Source: Trema orientale | Taxonomy: Eukaryota; Streptophyta; Magnoliopsida; Rosales; Cannabaceae | NCBI GenBank assembly: GCA_002914845.1 | Contig: JXTC01000438.1 | Coordinates: 88,815-152,814 of the forward strand | Reading direction: 5' to 3' | DNA length: 64,000 nucleotides | In this document: positions 10,146 to 36,046 of the stretch, piece by piece | How positions within the stretch are numbered: position 1 is the first letter of the stretch | How the letters are laid out: every line of letters begins with the position of its first letter | Notes under the pieces: model-generated | Seen by the model: only the letters and a program-made list of their open reading frames with translations | Told to the model about the DNA's origin: nothing | The model's database searches: none | Program-made: the position numbers and the translations under genes

Positions 10146-12079
10146 CTAGGTAGTTAGGGATTAATAGCTCGTCCAGAAATGCACCTTTGTTGAACGAGAT
10201 AAAGGTTTTGTAGGGACTTACCTAGCAACAGTTTTGGTTATTTTTATTTGAAAAAGAAAAACGTTGGTCATACAGATATCTTCTTTAAGAAAATTTCCAC
10301 CCTTCATTTTTGAATAACTATAAGAAACTGAGTTGAGGCTAATTAATATCTGAATTTCAGTTTCCAATATGTGAAAAATTAAAGCTTCGAATTTAATTGC
10401 CTTTAGTAAAGATTATCAATATTTGCTTGAGAGAGAGAAAGAGAGAGATAGAGAGAGAAATTATGTTGATTATATCGTCTAATAATTGAGCAGAATTTCA
10501 AACCAGATTTATTCAAAAAAAAAAAAAAAAACCCCCACTAAGACAGAATCAACGGATCATTATAAAAACTGAATAATTATAATTGATCTGAAGAGAAATT
10601 GTCCTCTCAAAAAGATAAATAAACTGAATAAAAATTCTATTCGTTCACCAAACATAATTTTTATCATGTGTGGACGGGCATTATTTCTTGTACTTTTCTA
10701 TCTTAAAGAATTTATAAAAAAAGATTGCTTTAGCAAGACCGGAGACACAAGGACAGGGAATGGGCCTCACACCGGGTCCCCAACTCCTGTGTCTTGGGGA
10801 GACTAACCCTCAGCAATTATTGGTATCACAATCAGCAACAAGGACCTGGAAAATAATTACAAATTGACCAAAGACTAGCAGCAGTCTAGCAGATATATAT
10901 ATATATTTTTTTTCACGTAGACTTGAATCCAGCAGCAATATCGTTTAACTATAACTTTTTAAATAAAAGAAAGAAAACTATATATACATCAAAGTAAGCA
11001 AAATTGTGTTCATTACGGACAAAATTGTGTTCGGTAGTACTCCAAAGTAAGCAAAATATATATCATCACTATATATATACTTGTGAGTAATATTGGTGCT
11101 ATCAGTTAATTAATTAATTAAATGTGAAACACGAGATGATGGTAAAAAGGAAATTAGAAAGGAAGAAAGAGTTGCGAAAGGACCGGGGATTAAATATGAA
11201 AATATTTTATTAAAAGAATTGGGGAAATATTGGAGAGAAGATGAGATGCCTTTTTTTTTTAAATGAGTCTTGTGTTAATAAGTTTTTAATCTTTAAAAAA
11301 TATAAGTGGTGGTGCTTTTATGTTAATAATGATTATAGTAGGAGGTGCCAATACAATCACCCAGAAAAGAATCGCAATACATGGTGGGACTCCAGCTAGC
11401 AGCTAGGAACCAAAAATTGTTGGAGCATATCTTTATCACGATATGCAACAATGGATCGAATAAATGCAATAATGCAAACATCTTTTTCCGTATATATAGT
11501 CAGCTATATACAGAGACTGATCAGTACGTACTGCTAGACAAGAGTACTATTCCTTCTATGTATATTGTGAACTTGATTAACAATCATGAACTAATCTAAT
11601 TATTTATCTAAGATTGTGAAAACAGCCTCAAATTATTTATTATTTTAACAGGAATATTAAAAAAAAAAAACATTAAAATCTAAGAGGGCACATCTCAACG
11701 TTGGTATCTATGTATAGGACACTCCTTTGCTACCCTAAATATTAAACCGATATACATTACAATAAAGAAAATGTTCATACAAAGCAACTGGAAAAAAATA
11801 AAAATAAAAACGACTACAGAAGATAATACTGAAGGATAATCCCCTCGAAAAAAAAAAAAAACACACACACAATACTGAAGGATAAGACCTCCTGAAAGTT
11901 AAAACCCTACTTGAGAAAAAGCTTTTATAAAAAAATATAAACAGAAAAAGCATTTATAAAAAGAATATAAAGGAAGAAAGAAAAAAAGACCCCAAAAAGA
12001 GAGAAGAGTACATCACCTTACAAAGAGAAGAATAAAATAAAAAATAAAAAAATAAAAAAAAAAACACAAGGAGACATCA
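10146..12079. other. Intergenic, AT-rich; no gene seen
   Basis: The stretch contains a GA-rich microsatellite (about 10431-10460), several poly(A) runs and short A/T microsatellites. The short frames here are open by chance composition and show no family motif. Confidence 0.6.
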
Positions 12080-12646
12080 TGTGTCCCGAGTAACAAAGGG
12101 TACATGAAAAACAAGAGGTCTTCCCAATGGAGCACAGCTCGAAGCTCGCAAGAGTATTAGGAATTCAGGAACCTGCTCATTTCCTTCTCAAAAAACATGA
12201 GATAGACACATTAATTTTACTTGTACGAAAATTACACAACTCGTCTCCCAGTTTCAACGAATCTTCCAAGGGACAACTGTAGTTTGTAGAGCTAATTTTC
12301 TTGCAAGTTTTTCAACGTAAATAGAGTAACTTCCAACTAAATGTTTAGACCAGCCCTTTCCCCAAACAAACTTAACAACATTATATATTAAACACTCGTA
12401 TCTCTGCCTCATATGCAAAACCGCACTTAAAGGTCACAATCAAGGTAGGTTACCTTAAAAAAAAAATATCGCATTATTTGAAAAACACCACCACAGTTCA
12501 AAATACCATGGGTTGAGCCCAAAGAAGCATTGCCCACGGTTAGCTTGATCCCAAAAGACCTGCAGAGTACTAACAAAGGCCGAATTTGGTCTCAATAAAA
12601 TATTAATCCCACGGAGTAAAAGCAGCTCATCCATTTCGGAGTTCAT
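12080..12646 (-). pseudogene. Decayed LINE RNase H domain
   Basis: Read on the minus strand across several frames, the stretch follows the plant LINE RNase H order: LLLLRGINILLRP (linker), KLTVGNASLGSTHGI with CGGVF (first strand), YEAEI (catalytic Glu region), VWGKGWSKHLVGSYSIYVEK (third strand, where the usual Asp is lost), VPWKIR, and finally LSHVF with EGNEQVPEF. Stops and frame changes are frequent. It is an old 5'-truncated insertion in the same orientation as the remnant at 9911. Confidence 0.6.
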
Positions 12647-12865
12647 TGATTAAAGGGAAGTATATTGAGCAATGCGTCCTTTCTTAAACTCACGTCACGT
12701 AGTAGAGAACCCTAGTAGACTACGTATAATATATATGGCACATGGGATTTCTGTGTTGGGAAAATTTCTTCGAAATTGTTATGTGTCCGAAAAGTCCAAT
12801 GTGAACAAGAGAGTAAAAAGTAGAGGTCTGTAATCCGAAGAAAACTGGTAATGAGTATGAATAAT

Positions 12866-12868
<3 letters not shown>

Positions 12869-12899
<31 letters not shown>

Positions 12900-12900
12900 N
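12869..12900. repeat. (CT)n microsatellite ending in an N
   Basis: About 15 CT units are followed by one unknown base at 12900, so the repeat length is probably unresolved in the assembly. Confidence 0.9.
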
Positions 12901-14076
12901 TGATTCAAACAACTTTTAGTAAAAGTAAATTTATACTTTCATTCGAATTGTATTTGATTGGAGAATATAAAGTTAAAAAGGAGAAAAGAAGACTGTCAAT
13001 ATTCTACATGCCCAGCCAGCTATCACGTAAAGAAAAAAGAATCTATCGGGCCCGCCATAATCAATCAATCTATCAACCGTCCAACATTGACCACGGATTA
13101 ATATTGGACGGACAGTAAAGTACCGGGAAATTCTTTCCTAAGTATGTAGATTATTCCCTTTTAATATCAAATTATTTACGAATCCGAATAAAAAATTAAT
13201 CCAGCAAAAGTACGACGATTTAAAAACATTTAGTGTTAATAGAATAATTTTCTCTGCTCACAATTCCCAATATATCAGTATATAATTAAATGAGCAATTG
13301 AAAAAATATTTAGTACTTAAATGAATATTGATGGTAGTACTGTGACATGAATAATTTTTTTTTTTTTTTTTGAGAGAAATGTGACATGAATATTGAGATG
13401 CAAAATATTAAGAAGATCAAAACAGATAGTATTTACACATAATTTTACATATATATATATATGTGTAAATTAATGGAGCAAAGCAAGATCCAAACACATC
13501 TCAACAAGTTTGGCACTTATAATTTGAGCCAGTTATCACACGCTGAGACATTTCAAATTTATTAGAATTGGTAATGCAAACATGCAATATATACAAACAA
13601 TCAAATGGAAAAACCGTCAGTTTTTTTTTTTTTTAATAAAAAGGACAAAAGAAAATATTTTTATTATAATAAATTGTTTTCTACAACATAAGCAATACAA
13701 TTGGGAGTTTTCCTATTATTGTACAAAACAAGACACTACAGAGATATTAAAAAAAGACTATAGTTAACAAGTGTATACGCGGCTTCATTCTAGGATTGAG
13801 TAGAAAACCGTCAGTTTATAAACTTACAAAAAGACAATTCTATTCAATTATCTCTAGATATCTTTCTTTGAGTAGTCTCGATACAACTCGAGTCCCCAAT
13901 TAATAGTAGCCTCTCTTGTTTGTCTAGCGACAATTTCACTTTCTTTGATCCTTCTTCTCATTCAATATCAAAATCTTTGGTCTTTCTGGGTTTACATGCG
14001 CAAAGTTTTCTTGCCTGCATGATAACTTGAGACCAGAATTGAACTCAATCTATAAGTAAGGCAAACATCAGAAACT
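12901..14076. other. Upstream region of the receptor kinase
   Basis: AT-rich DNA with short poly(T) and TA runs. A TTTATAAA-type TATA candidate lies near 13815, about 260 bases before the receptor kinase ATG. No other gene is supported. Confidence 0.45.
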
Positions 14077-27609
<13,533 letters not shown>

Positions 27610-28635
27610 TCATCCCAATCCAGAAACTGAAAGGGAAAGGCCAAGTATTAATTAGTAATTTTGTCACTAAAAATGTTTTTGAGGGAATATATATATATAT
27701 TGTTTGGTGCATTTTGCGTGGTTTTGCTTTTGCTTTAGAGTACTATATATCAATTTCGGTGTGTGTACGTATATGCTTAGGCTTTGCTCGAATATGTAAT
27801 AATTATATTTACTGCAGCTTAATCCTGCCTATAAATGTAATAGTAAGCTTTCCGCTTTTGGATAATGTGTGACAATCACACCCTTTCTTTCACTTGAAGA
27901 CCATGAATCCAGGCTTATCTAAAAATATTATAGCCTTGAGCATTTCTTTTAGTTACGGGTACCATTGAGTACCTTAAGCTTAAAAGTCCTACCAAATTTT
28001 GCACACATCATTGGCCACTTCAAAGATATTAAGTAATTGATTTGGTTTAACTTGCCACAATTATTTGAACAATAGTCTTTTTTATAACTTTGTCAACTTA
28101 TTTACACAAACAACTTTATGTTACGTGAAGTTATATTCCATCGGCACTCACATGTGATGATATAGAGCAACACTCAAATATTTCGCACTCCAAAATTAAA
28201 TTAAAATTGTATTCAAAATTGTTGTAGTCTTGTATGTCTTATTTTGGAAAATTCCAAAATAGAATAGTACTCTTCTATAATTTCACTAAATATTGATTTT
28301 TAAGATGGGGTTCAAGTCGGATCCCATGAGGGCGCCTCTTTCCCCTTTTTTTTTTCGCGGGCGCCTCTTTCCTTAACCTACCTAATTTGTGCCCTGCATA
28401 TGCAACTTCAATATTTTTGAGTTGTGTTATATCCTTCAAAGAAAGAGAACAAGATTCTCAATTACTAAACTGGAATTCTCATGAACTTGAATGAAATTCT
28501 CAAGAATCTGAAAAAACAAAAAACAAAAAAAAAATGCAAAATAGCTAAGGAATTTGGTAATGATCTAAAACCTTTTTGTTGTAATTGTAAACCATGAAAT
28601 TATTCTGTACCCGTTCAAAGGCAAGAGTGTCAGTA
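27610..28635. other. 3' flank of the receptor kinase; no gene seen
   Basis: AT-rich DNA after the kinase stop, presumably containing its 3'UTR. A small GGGCGCCTCTTTCC duplication lies near 28330-28372. No coding motif was found. Confidence 0.5.
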
Positions 28636-29522
28636 TCAAACTTTGTCATTGGAAATTCTATTGTCATCCTGCTGATCAGATGCCTCATCCTCATCTCCAT
28701 ATTCATCCTCCTGATCAGATGACTCATCTTTATCATATTCTTCGTAATGGACCAATTTTTATATACCTTACAAATAACACAATCATCTAACTGCAAAGAA
28801 TTAAAGAAGAAAGTTATTTCCAGCTTCTATCACACGTATATCATTATGAGATGAACATGATTTTGATTTTAGTAGTAGCCCATTATGTTCTATTATTACA
28901 CGTGTCACATGTAATAAAGAAAAGAAGTTTTGAGCTCCAAAATCAAATAAGAGTGGTATATATCACAACTCGAGAAACAATTACCATTGATCATATTCAC
29001 CAAGCTTGCACCTAGCAATGTCAAATTTAGTCTATGATCTTAATTTTTTGCTAAGTGACAGTTCTATACTATATTCAGTCATGTGAAATAATAATACTCG
29101 AATTAAATGATAATGGAATTAGAGTAAGGAAAAAAAAAAAGACGAAAGAAATATATGTATAATATGCATATGATCAAGTTTTTTTTAAGATTATTAATTA
29201 ATATAGAAGGAAAGAAAAAATGGCTATTAAGTTGTTTTACCTTGATATTTGTAGTTTGATCCAGTACGGTGTATTCTTGCATAAACCAGTTGGTCTCTTC
29301 AGAGTTGGAGGGTTCTCCTAATGTGGAACACAAATTTGTTCTTGAATCCAACTATCTTCCCTGAATTATTGGACCACACAGCTTGCTCAGATTTTGTTGT
29401 CCTCCAAAACCCCACATTATAATTAACAATTCGAATATTTGCATAGTTTTCCCCTTTGTGTATTTGATATCTCGGTGTGAAATACAGCCAATCTTTCTCA
29501 GTTCTATGCCGCTTGTACTTTT
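28636..29522 (-). pseudogene. NAC-domain transcription factor pseudogene, exon 1 missing
   Basis: Exon 2 (29522-29241, TATAG acceptor and AAG|GTAAAA donor) encodes EKDWLYFTPRYQ, GFWRTTKSEQAVW, GKIVGFKNKFVFH and SEETNWFMQEYTVLDQ, which line up with NAC subdomains C and D. One extra base after FVFH shifts the frame. Exon 3 (28790-28636, TTTGCAG acceptor) starts LDDCVICKVYKN, the end of a NAC domain, and a second shift is needed to enter an acidic tail (YEEYDKDESSDQEDEYGDED) ending at 28636. The first NAC exon with the PGFRFxPTDEEL motif was not found upstream. Intact NAC proteins bind DNA; this copy looks dead, though a sequencing error at either shift cannot be excluded. Confidence 0.75.
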
Positions 29523-30700
29523 CTATAGAGAAATGATAATAATTAAAACGGTTTATGGTAGGATTTGATAATGGCTCAAAATCAATATTACTAATGTAAG
29601 GAGTAGTGTATATATATGTACAATAAAAATAAAATTAAACTAGTCTTTATCCTAAAGTCACGACAAGCTAAAGAAAAATAACATGAATTTAAATTAAGCT
29701 TACACAACGTTCTCTCTAACTAATCATAATCCATTTACAAAAAAACTCGAATTCAAAGATTAAAATTGAAATATTAGTTATCCTTACGACGTGCATGTCT
29801 TATACACAAAGCGTGGTTTTCAGGTAATGAATTTTCTTCTACATCAAAATTTAACGAGGAAATTAGGTGCAGTACGATATTTTATCAAAAAATAATTTTT
29901 ATACGGTGTACGGATACTAGCATAAGTTTTGTACGACTTCTTTCCAAAAAAACTTTGAATTTTACGACACTGACATCAGCTACAGGAAAAAAGAAGTAAA
30001 AAAACGCTTGTGCGAGCTATCAGCAAAAAAAAACAAAAAAGAAGTAAAAAACGCATGTTCTCGGATGCACTAAAAGCATCAAGTTGCATTTTTTTAATAT
30101 AATATTATTTCTATATTGCCCTGATATTAAATTTAATATTTTTTTCAATAGATTTTGATTTTCTTTTACTCTATTTTTAGGATATACATTTTTAGTTTTT
30201 AATTTTTTAATCTTTATCATGTGTTTTAATTTTTTTAACAGTAGATTTAAGACTATTTTAGAATAGAATTAATTTTTTGGGATAAAGTTATTTTTCTTTT
30301 AATCTATTTCTATTTAGTTTTAGTTTTAACTAACACCTTAAATTTTTTTAAATTTTTTTTCGAAAGTGTAATTTTTGCTTTTTTGTTTTTGCTGTTTTCA
30401 CTTTTATTTATTTTTTGTTTTGTTTTAAAAGAGCATTGAATTAAATGTTTCTAGAATATAATAAAGGATTACTTTTGTTATAATAAAGTTATTTTTAAAT
30501 ATTTTTTTTTAAAGGAAGTTATTTTTTAAGTATTAATTGTTGAAGATTATCTCTAAAATATAAAATTATCTATCAAAGATACTAAGCTATTGGTATGCCT
30601 CATAATCCTATCACCCAATTACCTGTCTCATTTCGGAAGTACTTGAAATGATGTTTGGTCTTTTTAAAATAAATAATTAAAAAAAGAAAGAAAAAAGATA
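29523..30700. other. Intergenic, AT-rich; no gene seen
   Basis: Where the missing first NAC exon would be expected, only AT-rich DNA with many poly(A)/poly(T) runs is found. No conserved motif on either strand. Confidence 0.55.
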
Positions 30701-31590
30701 AATTACCTTAAGTATCTTACGAGATTACTTATGGTATCCACAGAAATTGTAAACTAGAATTTAAGTATCTATTTTATGTATCTAGTTTCTGGTGGGATAA
30801 CCTTTTTCGTTAGGTACCTTTGACAATTTATCTATAGTCTCTCACTTAGATACTAATGGTCTCACATTTTTTCTATAAGTATCTTACAAGATTAGTTATA
30901 ATATCCATAAAAATTATAGACTAGACTCATTTATTTAACATATCTAGGTTTTGGTGGACACTCTTTTTTAATGGTTTGAATTTGGTAATTTATTTACAGT
31001 CTCTCATATATATACCGATGGTCTCCCATATTACCATAAGTATCTTACGAAGTTACTTATGGTATCCTCAAAAATCATAAGCTAGACTTCAAGTATCTAT
31101 TTAACATATCTAGTTTTTGGTGGAATATCAACAGTCTCTCACATAGATACTGATGTTCTCCACTTGATTACCTAAAATAATTTTTAAAAAAATTACTAGA
31201 ATTGGACAGTTACCATAAGTATCATACGAGGTTACTTGTGGTAACTATGTAAGAGGAAATTATAGGTATATATATTATTTGGCTAAATTGAAAAAAAAAT
31301 ATAGTTACCATTTTTATTATGGTTATAAACGGGTAAATTGGAAAAGGAGTTGTGTAGTTACAATAGGTATCCTATTTAGTTACTCATGGTATCTATTTTA
31401 TTACTAATGGTATCCAAGAAAATTTTTTATTAAAACTTAAAATAACACATCAAACTAGTTAAATTAAAAGAGTAGTTATAGATTCCTTATTATAATTAAT
31501 GATAATAAATAAATGAAAAAAAAATTATAAGAATATTATAGGTATCCTACCAAATTACCTATAGTATCTTAAAAATAAGAAGGAGAGTTG
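30700..31590. repeat. Degenerate tandem repeat, unit about 150-180 bp
   Basis: The word AGTATCTTAC (or a variant) followed by GAGATTACTTATGGTATCC-like sequence recurs at about 30711, 30878, 31039, 31218, 31365 and 31540. Between them recur TATCTAGTTTTTGGTGG and CAGTCTCTCACATAGATAC. Copies are diverged, and the later ones are shorter. Confidence 0.65.
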
Positions 31591-31650
31591 ATGAATCCTT
31601 AATTTTAAAAAAAAATGTCATAAAAAAATAAAAATATATATTTAAAAATT

Positions 31651-31720
31651 ATTTTTCATTACAAAGTACGATATATGTCAATTATTTTCATTATAAAGTA
31701 CGATATATGTCAATTTGAAA
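31651..31720. repeat. Short tandem duplication, about 36 bp
   Basis: ATTTTTCATTACAAAGTACG and the following bases are repeated once directly (ATTTTCATTATAAAGTACG), with a single base change in the shared part. Confidence 0.75.
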
Positions 31721-32303
31721 AATCACGAAAAAACTATTGGGTATTACATTAAAAATTTATAATTAGAAATCCAAAAATAATCATGCAATTGAAATAATAT
31801 AAAAGCCAAAACGGAGGAAAGAGTCAAAGTAGAAGCAAAAAGATGTTAAAACAAAGATTTTTTTTAAAGGCGCTATCAGCGGGGCGCCGATTCTTGCCTC
31901 TTTTTTTTCCCCCTAATGATGACATCATTTCGTATACAAAAGTTCCTGCAATCCGTATTTTCATAAAAAAAGAGTCCGTCGGTCGTATTTTTTTAAAGTT
32001 TCTACAAGTACCGTATTTTTAAACATTTGCCAACTTTTTCCCGTATTTCTCAAGAAAGCCTAAATTTAACTTAGTAAGAAGTATTGTTCAAGAAAAGAAA
32101 AAAGACACTAAGGGAGCAAACCGTATTCAACTCATTGTTAATGGACCCAAACGTACGAAATTCTAAAATCATACTAACTGCTAAAAAAAAAAAAAAAGAA
32201 GCAAATTCTAAAATATATCTTGTTCTTGACAAGTTATATTCCAAAATAAAAAGGAAAAAATTAATTGCGTCTAGAAAGGAAGAGGGCAAACTTATATGGA
32301 TGG

Positions 32304-32875
32304 TAATGCAGCATGGGAAAAAAAAACCAAAAAAAAAAAAAAAAAGGAAGAAGACATGGAATTTTCGGTAGACCGTTTAGAGTTTCCGATCTATCGCTCC
32401 GGTTTACCACCCCAACAATAGTCTGCCAATTTTTCGTCCGAAAAAGTAGTTTACTCTCTAGAAGAATTGATAGAAAGGATCGGTCTACTACTCGTTTTCG
32501 GTAGACAAACCGGTCTACCGCTTAGGCTACTGATTTGTGATTTCAGCGTTTCTTGTTACCCATTTTTGCATTTTTTTCCCTTTAGTTTGTTACCATATTC
32601 TGAATATTTTAATATTTTTGTTAGGATTTCGTGTCTTATCTAGTTTTCCTATATATTGTAAGCCATAAGGCCTTTTACTATTAGTTTTGAGTTTTGAGTT
32701 GATTAATAAAATTTTAGAGAGAGTGTCTCTTTTCTTCCCAAATTTCTGGTATTTTGTGTGAATCAACGGTTATTTGAAGCTTATTTCCTGGTATTCGTTA
32801 GTAAATCAACATGTTATATTAGGTTGTCCCCAATTTTTTGAAACATCTTTCTCTTTAGACACTTCTACTACATCA
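32304..32875 (+). repeat. 5' LTR of the gag-only element
   Basis: Pairs with 34882-35451. Contains the palindromic words GGTAGACC and GGTCTACC at about 32366, 32481, 32499 and 32511. Near the end it carries TTTCCTATATATTGTAAGCC and a downstream AATAAAATTTTAGAGAGAG stretch that may serve transcript ends. Confidence 0.75.
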
Positions 32876-32908
32876 GTTGGTATTAGAGTCGCGTTCGTTC
32901 TTAACAAG

Positions 32909-34760
32909 ATGCCGCCAAGAGGATCCCCAGCCAACAAGGTCCCCATGGATGAAGTCTATGAACGTGATCAGAAAAAGCAATTGAAGCAATAAGTGGCCTA
33001 ATTAATGGAGCAAATGGCTACATTATTGGCTCTCTAAAATTAACCCTGAAATCGTAACCAACACGATTTAGGGAGTGATGGTTCTAGTGGTGATGAAGAG
33101 TACTATGAAATAGCCCTGCCATACCAGTGTAGGATTCATGTTCCTGTATAAGAGGATGATAGACAGCGTTGAGAGACAAGAATACGTATTGAGATTCCTG
33201 AATTCCATAGGAATATGCAACTGGAAGAATTTCTGGATTGGTAATGTACAGTAGAAGAAGTCTTTGAGTTCAAGAGAGTTCCTAAAAATAAGAAAGTTTC
33301 GTTGATCATGATGAGGCTTCCTGGCAGAGCTGCTACATGGTTAGGAGTGGCAATTCAGGTCACGACTCGAAAACGACACGAAGTTAGCGGGTTTGGGTTT
33401 GTCTTAAACAGGTACAGGTCAAAACATGTTAAACCTAATTAAACACAATTAAATAATAGGTCATTAGCAGGTTAACTTGTTAAACTCGAAATTGACCCAT
33501 TTAACACGATTAAATTTTTTGAGACATTGTATTATCTTGTATGTACCAAGACTTAAAACTTCCCTTTTATATTTTATGTACTAAAACTTGAAAATTTTAT
33601 TTTGGTTTTAAACTTTGGATTGTGTGTTATATTTATTTGATTATGGTTGCTTGATTATATTGGAAATATAAAATAAGTTAATAGATTATATCAAGTTATA
33701 TTGAAAATGTGAAATAGGTTAACATGTTAAAATTAATAGGTTAATACGTTATGTCAAGTTGAACCAAATATAACATATTTCACATTAACATATTAAACTG
33801 AGTTCAATTAACGGGTTAACAGTATACAGATTAGTAGATCGTGTTATGTTGGACACGATCTGAATACGACCTATTTAAATAACGTGTTAAATGTGTCGCT
33901 CACAGGTTAACCTATTTATTTAGCGTGTCGGGTGTGGGATTACAAATCATGACACGAATAATACACGTGTCGGGTTTGGGTTTGGTAATTGCTCGTTATA
34001 TATATGCCTCGACACGACACGAATATGATACGACAACACGAATTGCCACCCCTATACATGGTGGCAGCAGCTGAAGATGACAAGGACCAAGTTGGAGAAG
34101 TTAAAGATTATAGAGTGAGACAAGATGAAAAAAAAGATGCGTGATGAGTTTCTGCCCTACAATTTCTAAAGGTTAATGTACCAAAGATTGCAGAACTTAT
34201 GGCAAGGGACTTGCTCTGTAGATGATTATACAACTAAATTCTATCAGTTATTAATGCATAACGAGATTCAAAAGACAGACAATCAGTCGATGGCAAGATA
34301 TATTGGAGGTTTACAGCCTCAAATTCAAGACACCGTTAATTTATTCGTTCCAATCAATGTATCTGCAGCACACCATCGAGTACTTTAAGTGGAAAAATAA
34401 GCCTTAAGACGGTAGGATGGCATGTCTTTCGATGGTAATAACAGCAACAGCAGCCAAATTAGAGAAAACAAAGGTAACACCTCCAATTAAAAGAGTCCTC
34501 TAATACCACTCAGTCTACTAGAGCAACAACTAGTAGGATTAAATACTTTGGGTGTGGAGAAACGGGTCATAGACAAGCAGAATATAAGAAGTCCAGCAAG
34601 AGGGTTTTATTCGGTAAACCCGGAGAAGTGGAGGATGATGTAGAGAATAATGATGAGCTAAATGTTGATGATGGCGCATTAGAGGAAAAATATGTGGAAG
34701 GTGATATTGGGTCGTTACTTGTGGCGCTCTTGTTTGACACCTTGAATTATGGATGAGGAG
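32909..34760 (+). pseudogene. gag of a Ty3/gypsy element, interrupted
   Basis: Starts MPPRGSPANKVPMDEVYERD at 32909. Later fragments are FHRNMQLEEFLDW, VEEVFEFKRVP, MRLPGRAATW (cut here by the hAT element), YQRLQNLWQGTCSVDDY, ARYIGGLQPQIQDTVNLF and a zinc knuckle FGCGETGHRQAEY in which the first and last Cys are replaced by Tyr. Many stops. Gag type resembles chromovirus-like elements. Confidence 0.75.
33342..34054. mobile_element. Non-autonomous hAT-type element nested in gag
   Basis: 713 bp, ends TAGGAGTGGCAATTC and, inverted, TAGGGGTGGCAATTC (14 of 15 identical). It is flanked by a perfect 8-bp target duplication TACATGGT at 33334-33341 and 34055-34062. Removing it joins the gag frame through the ATWW motif. 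The 8-bp duplication and TAGGGGTGGCAA terminus fit the hAT superfamily. The interior has no transposase and is rich in short ACACG/CGTGT words. Confidence 0.9.
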
Positions 34761-34881
34761 ATGAAAAATTTGGGGCTGGTGCCTGTGTTGCAAGAAAAGG
34801 AGCCAAGTGTTGAGGTAGCCATCCCAGATGAAGATAGTCCATAAATTCGAGAATGAATTATTTTCTCCACCTTGGAGAGTA

Positions 34882-35451
34882 TGATGCAGCATGGAAAAAA
34901 AAAAAGAAAAAGAAGACGGAAGCTGGAATTTTCAATAGACTATTTAGAGTTTTCTGTCTACTGCTTCAGTCTACCACCCCAACAACAGTTTGCCAATTTT
35001 TTGTCCAAGAAAGTAATGTACTCTCTGGAAGAATTGGTAGACAATATCGGTCTACCCTCTGTTTGTGGTAGACAGAGCTAGTCTACCGTTTAAGCTACCG
35101 ATTTGCGATTTCAATATTTTTTTGTTACCCATTGTTGCGATTTTTTTTTTCTTTTTTCTTGTTACCAGATTCTGAAAATTTTAATATTTTTGTTAAGGTT
35201 TCGTGTCTTATCTAGTTTTCCTATATATTGTAAGCTATAAGGCCTTTTACTATCAGTTTTGAATTTTGAGTTGATTAATAAAATTTCAGAGAGAAAAAGT
35301 ATCTCTTTTCTTCCTAAATTTCCAGTATTCTGTGAGAATCAACGGTTGTTTGAAGTCTATTTTCTGATATTTGTGAGTGAATCAACAGATTATATTAGGT
35401 TGTCCCCAATTTTTCAAATGATCTTTCTCATCAGATGCTTCCGCTGTATCA
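34882..35451 (+). repeat. 3' LTR of the gag-only element
   Basis: Direct partner of 32304-32875, sharing the start TGCAGCATGG, the GGTAGAC/GTCTACC words and the TTTCCTATATATTGTAAG region. It ends near GTATCA at 35451. Confidence 0.75.
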
Positions 35452-35811
35452 GCTAGTATCATGCATAAGAGGAGAAGAAGCATTAGGCTATTATTCATTG
35501 ACGAGGATAAACTTTTCTAGAATTAATTAGTAACTCACATTTTATATTAGTTTATACCCAAACTAGAAACAGAGAGAAATAATAGTTATATTATTGAAAT
35601 AATTATAACTATTAAATTGAAATTTGAACGTTAATATTAGTTTTTTTTTTCTCCCTAAGATAAAATTAAATAAATAATCTCTACTATACTAGCACTATTT
35701 ATATACATATATGATATGTATGATAAGTTCAACATATATATGGGTAATCCTTGATCATTTTACTCTAAAAGAAAATTACTAAAACAGAGTAGGTAATATA
35801 TATATATGGTT

Positions 35812-36046
35812 ACTAATTCAGTAGGTATTTTTTTTTTACCTATGTGCAAGTATTTTTTTTTTAGCCGTTAGATCATCATCTAATGGTGATCTAATGGCTA
35901 TAATGAGGTGCATAAAAAAATGTACATCATTAATACTATTTCTCTCTTTTATTTTTTACTATAAAAAAATGTGCATGATAAACTTTCATTGGCCAAATTG
36001 ATACCTATGCATAGATAAAAAAATATATATATCTATTGGAATCTAA
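35812..36046. mobile_element. MITE copy B (inverted relative to copy A)
   Basis: The reverse complement of the element at 16918-17146: CAGTAGGTATT, the AGCCGTTAGATCATCATC segment, the CCAAATTGATACCTATGCAT segment and an inverted end. More decayed at the outer edges than copy A. Confidence 0.7.

Larger units (their letters stand above)
32304..35451 (+). mobile_element. Deleted, gag-only LTR retrotransposon (Ty3/gypsy) with nested hAT insertion
   Basis: Two direct repeats of about 570 bp (32304-32875 and 34882-35451), diverged by roughly 15%, flank a gag remnant. The primer binding site after the left LTR reads TTGGTATTAGAGTCGC, close to the initiator tRNA-Met complement used by many plant elements. 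Internal sequence has gag and a zinc knuckle, then jumps almost directly to a purine-rich stretch and the right LTR, so protease, RT and integrase are absent. No convincing 5-bp duplication was found at the ends, probably owing to age. Confidence 0.8.

Noticed and set aside
10720-10860. Segment with GACACAAGGA and CTCCTGTGTC considered as a structured RNA
   Set aside because: The inverted words are short and no known RNA family was recognised.
30700-31590. Regularly spaced repeats considered as a CRISPR-like array
   Set aside because: Units are long, diverged and eukaryotic; no uniform short repeat with unique spacers.
34539-34892. 117-residue minus-strand frame
   Set aside because: His/Leu-rich shadow of the decayed gag zinc-knuckle region on the plus strand.
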